A program made the translations under genes and the position numbers. DNA of 8,464 bases from Ruminococcaceae bacterium UBA4958 (lineage in GTDB: Bacteria; Bacillota; Clostridia; Oscillospirales; Acutalibacteraceae). Below, one piece after another: positions 6,433-8,464 of the stretch (the stretch's first letter is position 1; each line of letters opens with the position of its first letter). The stretch covers positions 12,245-20,708 of the forward strand of contig DHAI01000062.1 of NCBI GenBank assembly GCA_002397355.1. The letters run 5' to 3'. The notes beneath the pieces are model-generated. The model saw only the letters and a list, made by a program, of their open reading frames with translations. It was not told where the DNA came from and did not search any database.

Positions 6433-7455
6433 ATGAAAATCCTTACTTTTGGAGAACCCCTGCTGCGGCTGAAGCCGCCGGATCATCTGCGCATCGCGCA
6501 GGCCGCCTCGTTCGAGGCCGCTTACGGCGGCGCGGAGGCGAACGCGGCCGTTTCGCTCGCCCTGCTGGGCGACGACGCAGCCTACCTGACAAAGCTCCCG
6601 GCGAATCCCCTGGGCGACGCCGTGCTCGGCTCCCTGCGCCGCTTCGGCGTGGACACCAGCCGCATCCTGCGCGGCGGCCCGCGCCTCGGCGTGTATTACT
6701 TTGAAAAGGGGACGGACCTGCGCCCGGCAAGCGTGGTGTATGACCGCGCCGGAAGCTCCGCCGCAACCGCGAAGCACGGCGAATTCGACTGGCCCGCCCT
6801 GCTGGACGGCATAGGATGCTTCTACTTTTCCGGCATCACGCCGGCGGTTTCCGGCGAGCTGGCAGGCGCGGTAGAGGACGCCGTTTCATGCTGCCGGCGT
6901 CTCGGCATTCCCGTCGTGTGCGATCTGAACTACCGCGCCAAGCTATGGGCTCCGGAAAAAGCCCGCGCCGTCATGACCGGGCTGATGGAATCCGTCGACG
7001 TGTGCCTGGCGAACGACGAGGATTTCAACGCCTCGCTGGGCATCCGCGCGTTCGACGGCGACCTTTCGCACTGCATCGACCAAGCGGACAGTTTCCGCGC
7101 CGCGATGCGGGAAATCACAAAGACCTTCCCGCACTGCGGGACCGTCGCCAGCATCCTGCGGAACGCCCGCTCCACGGAGGAGGGCGACTGGATGGCGATT
7201 CTGCTGCGGGACGGGCGGTTCTACGAAACGCCCGTCCGCCGCGTGCGCGCGATGGAAGGCGTGGGCGCGGGGGATGCTTTCGGCGCGGCGCTCACGCACT
7301 GCCTGCTGCGCGGGGACGGTCCGCAGGACACGATCGATTTCGCGTTCGCGGCTTCGCTGCTGAAGCTGACCGTTGCGGGCGACCAAAATCTCGTCGGCGA
7401 AGCGGAGATCCGCTCCGTGATGAAAAAAAGCGGCGGCTCGAGCTTCCGCCGCTGA
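6433..7455 (+). CDS. kdgK: 2-keto-3-deoxygluconate (KDG) kinase, PfkB family
   Basis: Phosphorylates KDG with ATP to KDPG (EC 2.7.1.45), linking UxuA to Eda. The 340-residue protein has the ribokinase/PfkB layout: N-terminal MKILTFGEPLLRL, substrate lid region FEAAYGGAEANAAVSLALLG (27-46), and C-terminal PfkB signature EGVGAGDAFGAAL (275-287) with D281 the likely catalytic base. Two blocks point to KDG specificity: GVYYFEKGTDLRPASVVYDR (86-105) and CDLNYRAKLW (163-172); the 'NYRxxLW' and 'RPxxVxYDR' patterns are typical of KDG kinases. The residue usually Asp ahead of the anion-hole motif (D-T-x-G-A-G-D) is E275, a mild variant. ATG 6433 has GAAGGGA upstream at a rather long spacing of 12 bases. 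The last codons (KKSGGSSFRR) overlap a minus-strand terminator hairpin. A generic sugar kinase is the alternative; context supports kdgK. Confidence 0.9.
   Translation: MKILTFGEPLLRLKPPDHLRIAQAASFEAAYGGAEANAAVSLALLGDDAAYLTKLPANPLGDAVLGSLRRFGVDTSRILRGGPRLGVYYFEKGTDLRPASVVYDRAGSSAATAKHGEFDWPALLDGIGCFYFSGITPAVSGELAGAVEDAVSCCRRLGIPVVCDLNYRAKLWAPEKARAVMTGLMESVDVCLANDEDFNASLGIRAFDGDLSHCIDQADSFRAAMREITKTFPHCGTVASILRNARSTEEGDWMAILLRDGRFYETPVRRVRAMEGVGAGDAFGAALTHCLLRGDGPQDTIDFAFAASLLKLTVAGDQNLVGEAEIRSVMKKSGGSSFRR
7423..7453 (-). terminator. Rho-independent terminator for the minus strand, inside the kdgK coding end
   Basis: Read on the minus strand, AGCGGCGG (complement of 7446-7453) and CCGCCGCT (complement of 7429-7436) form a perfect 8-bp stem with a nine-base loop. 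A seven-T run (complement of 7423-7429) follows at once. This is a classical intrinsic terminator for the convergent six-hairpin gene, about 115 bases past its stop. It uses the last nine or so codons of kdgK as its stem and T-run. Confidence 0.75.
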
Positions 7456-7500
7456 CCGCGGCGGGCGTCTCTTCCCCGCGCATTCAGAAAAAGGCAGTCG

Positions 7501-7550
7501 AAAGCCCGCGCGGGCGCCGGAATTTTCCGGTGTCCCGCGCGGGCTTTTTT
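7501..7550 (+). terminator. Large terminator hairpin between the convergent genes
   Basis: AAAGCCCGCGCGGG (7501-7514) and CCCGCGCGGGCTTT (7534-7547) form a perfect 14-bp stem. The 19-base apex contains a further CCGGAA/TTCCGG pair (7517-7522 with 7525-7530). The plus strand continues into TTTTTT (7545-7550), ending the uxu operon 46 bases after the kdgK stop. On the minus strand the T-run is only three bases and then interrupted, so termination of the opposing gene here is probably weaker. Confidence 0.9.
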
Positions 7551-7567
7551 GCCGTTTCCGCGGCGTC

Positions 7568-8464
7568 TCAGTCCTGCGCCAGCAGGCAGATAAACAGGCC
7601 GCCCTGAACCGTCCGGTTCTGGAAGTGGCACTTTTTCGCCTTTTCGGTGTAGTACCAGTCCGGGAACGGAACGCGTTGATCCATGTCGCGGAGCGCCCGC
7701 GTCATGGCCTGGATCACGGCGTCGCGGTACTGCGCGTCGCCGGTCAGCGCGGCCGTCCACATCTGCCAGTCGCTCTTGGTGTAATCCGAGCGGGAATCCA
7801 GCGGGATCCCGTACGGGTGAAATTTCTTTTTGTAGTAGGCGATTTCCGTCTCCGCCACTTTCCTGTCGAAAACATTCAAATCCAGCAGCCTGTCCCAGAC
7901 AAGATTGTATTTCAGACTCCAGGTGCCGCTGTCCGGGAACGTCAGCTTGTAGTGGTCGCCCGCGAAAGCGGCCTTTTCCCACGCGGCGGCCCATTCGAGC
8001 GCCGTGCTCCGGTATCCCCTGCCCTGCTCGGCCTCTCCCATCCCCTCCAGCAGCTTTCCCCACGCCGCCAGCGCGAGGATCGCCTTGACGGAGAGGTTGC
8101 AGTTGTGCGCCATGTGGCCGGCAAAGTCGTCCGTGCAAAGCTGGTTCTCCGGGTCCCAGCCGGTCCGTTTCAGGTACTGCGCCCACTGCTCCAGCTGCTT
8201 CCTATGCCCGCGGGCATAGGAAAGGTCATTTTCCCACTTGCAGAGCGCCGCCACGCACAGGATCATGTTGCCGCATTCCTCGACGGGCATCTGTCCGCTC
8301 AGCGACGCTTCCCGCGTCTTGCCGCGGCAGCCGTAAACCTGCCCGTTCGCAAGCGGGTACTGGCCGACGTCGTGCGGGGCGAACGGGAATTTCCATTCAC
8401 CGCCCGCCGCAAAGCGGAAGATGGGGTTCAGCATCCCCTCGATCAGGCGCGGGCAGTATTTCAG
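7568..8464 (-). CDS. Glutaminase A-type six-hairpin (DUF4965/GtaA) family protein, C-terminal part
   Basis: The last 298 residues of a larger protein are visible; the 5' part lies beyond the right edge (the frame is open to 8464, so the ATG at 8432-8434 is internal). Conserved blocks, numbered within the fragment, are LIEGMLNPIFRFA (7-19), FPFAPHDVGQYPLANGQVYG (26-45), MPVEECGNM (59-67), DPENQLCTDDFAGHMAHNCN (104-123), TWSLKYNLVWDRLL (181-194), YGIPLDSRSDYTKSDWQMW (218-236) and VPFPDWY (265-271). These are characteristic of the fungal GtaA/bacterial DUF4965 family, whose C-terminal domain is an (alpha/alpha)6 six-hairpin toroid. Fungal members are named for glutaminase activity. Toroids of this kind are common in carbohydrate hydrolases, and the neighbourhood (GH2, uronate catabolism) suggests a glycan substrate; that is inference. 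It is convergent with kdgK and so outside that operon. The visible part gives no information on a signal peptide. Confidence 0.85.
   Translation of the reverse strand: MKYCPRLIEGMLNPIFRFAAGGEWKFPFAPHDVGQYPLANGQVYGCRGKTREASLSGQMPVEECGNMILCVAALCKWENDLSYARGHRKQLEQWAQYLKRTGWDPENQLCTDDFAGHMAHNCNLSVKAILALAAWGKLLEGMGEAEQGRGYRSTALEWAAAWEKAAFAGDHYKLTFPDSGTWSLKYNLVWDRLLDLNVFDRKVAETEIAYYKKKFHPYGIPLDSRSDYTKSDWQMWTAALTGDAQYRDAVIQAMTRALRDMDQRVPFPDWYYTEKAKKCHFQNRTVQGGLFICLLAQD
8199..8222. repeat. Perfect 24-bp palindrome inside the six-hairpin gene
   Basis: The 12 bases TTCCTATGCCCG (8199-8210) are followed at once by their exact reverse complement CGGGCATAGGAA (8211-8222), with no spacer. On the coding (minus) strand it spans the codons for SYARGHRK (fragment residues 82-89). 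It is the longest spacer-free palindrome I found in the window. No neighbouring promoter or terminator explains it. Confidence 0.8.

Noticed and set aside
6398..6436. A 12-codon open frame (MKKGGRRDIVRK) whose stop overlaps the kdgK start as ATGA
   Set aside because: The overlap resembles translational coupling, but there is no ribosome-binding site before its ATG and short frames like this are expected by chance.
1..8464. tRNA, rRNA, CRISPR arrays, insertion sequences, attachment sites
   Set aside because: I looked for repeat-spacer units, cloverleaf signatures, transposase motifs and terminal repeats and found none; the whole window is explained by metabolic genes and short regulatory gaps.

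Overview
The window is GC-rich, tightly packed bacterial DNA. It uses strong AGGAGG-type ribosome-binding sites, sigma-A style promoters (TTGACA/TATAAT-like), one TTG start and predicted Rho-independent terminators. The protein families and motif wording resemble those of Bacillota, most likely a high-GC gut-type member of class Clostridia (inference; no taxonomic marker gene is present). The content is carbohydrate catabolism and there is no sign of a mobile element, phage, CRISPR array or RNA gene.

Layout. At the left edge (1-157, minus) is the N-terminus of a glycoside hydrolase family 2 enzyme, probably beta-galactosidase-like. It is divergent from a LacI-family regulator (432-1496, plus). 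The 274-base gap between them holds a promoter for each gene and a perfect 13-bp inverted repeat whose loop contains the regulator's -35 box. Next comes a strong promoter (1510-1538) and a leader of about 200 bases. The leader carries a perfect 14-bp LacI/cre-type palindrome (1631-1644), a weaker copy 21 bp downstream, and possible alternative hairpins. This leads into a five-gene plus-strand run: fructuronate reductase-like uxuB (1752-3389), mannonate dehydratase uxuA (3386-4468), an Eis-like GNAT acetyltransferase (4542-5696), KDPG aldolase eda (5744-6388) and KDG kinase kdgK (6433-7455). A convergent minus-strand gene enters from the right (7568-8464, partial). It is the C-terminal part of a 'glutaminase A'/six-hairpin (DUF4965-type) protein. 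Two hairpin terminators separate the convergent genes, one of them inside the kdgK coding end.

How the genes work together. UxuB reduces D-fructuronate to D-mannonate, UxuA dehydrates it to 2-keto-3-deoxygluconate (KDG), KdgK phosphorylates KDG to KDPG, and Eda cleaves KDPG to pyruvate and glyceraldehyde-3-phosphate. This is the lower glucuronate (Ashwell) pathway. The uronate isomerase UxaC and a transporter are not in the window. The LacI-family protein is the obvious local regulator. The flanking GH2 and six-hairpin proteins suggest that glycans or uronate-containing glycosides are the upstream substrates (inference). The GNAT protein is the one operon member with no obvious role in the pathway.

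Overall this is a recognisable hexuronate utilisation locus rather than an obviously new system. The points worth a second look are mainly DNA- and RNA-level structures: the promoter-loop inverted repeat, the paired operators, a 24-bp perfect palindrome inside a gene, and a terminator hidden in a coding end.
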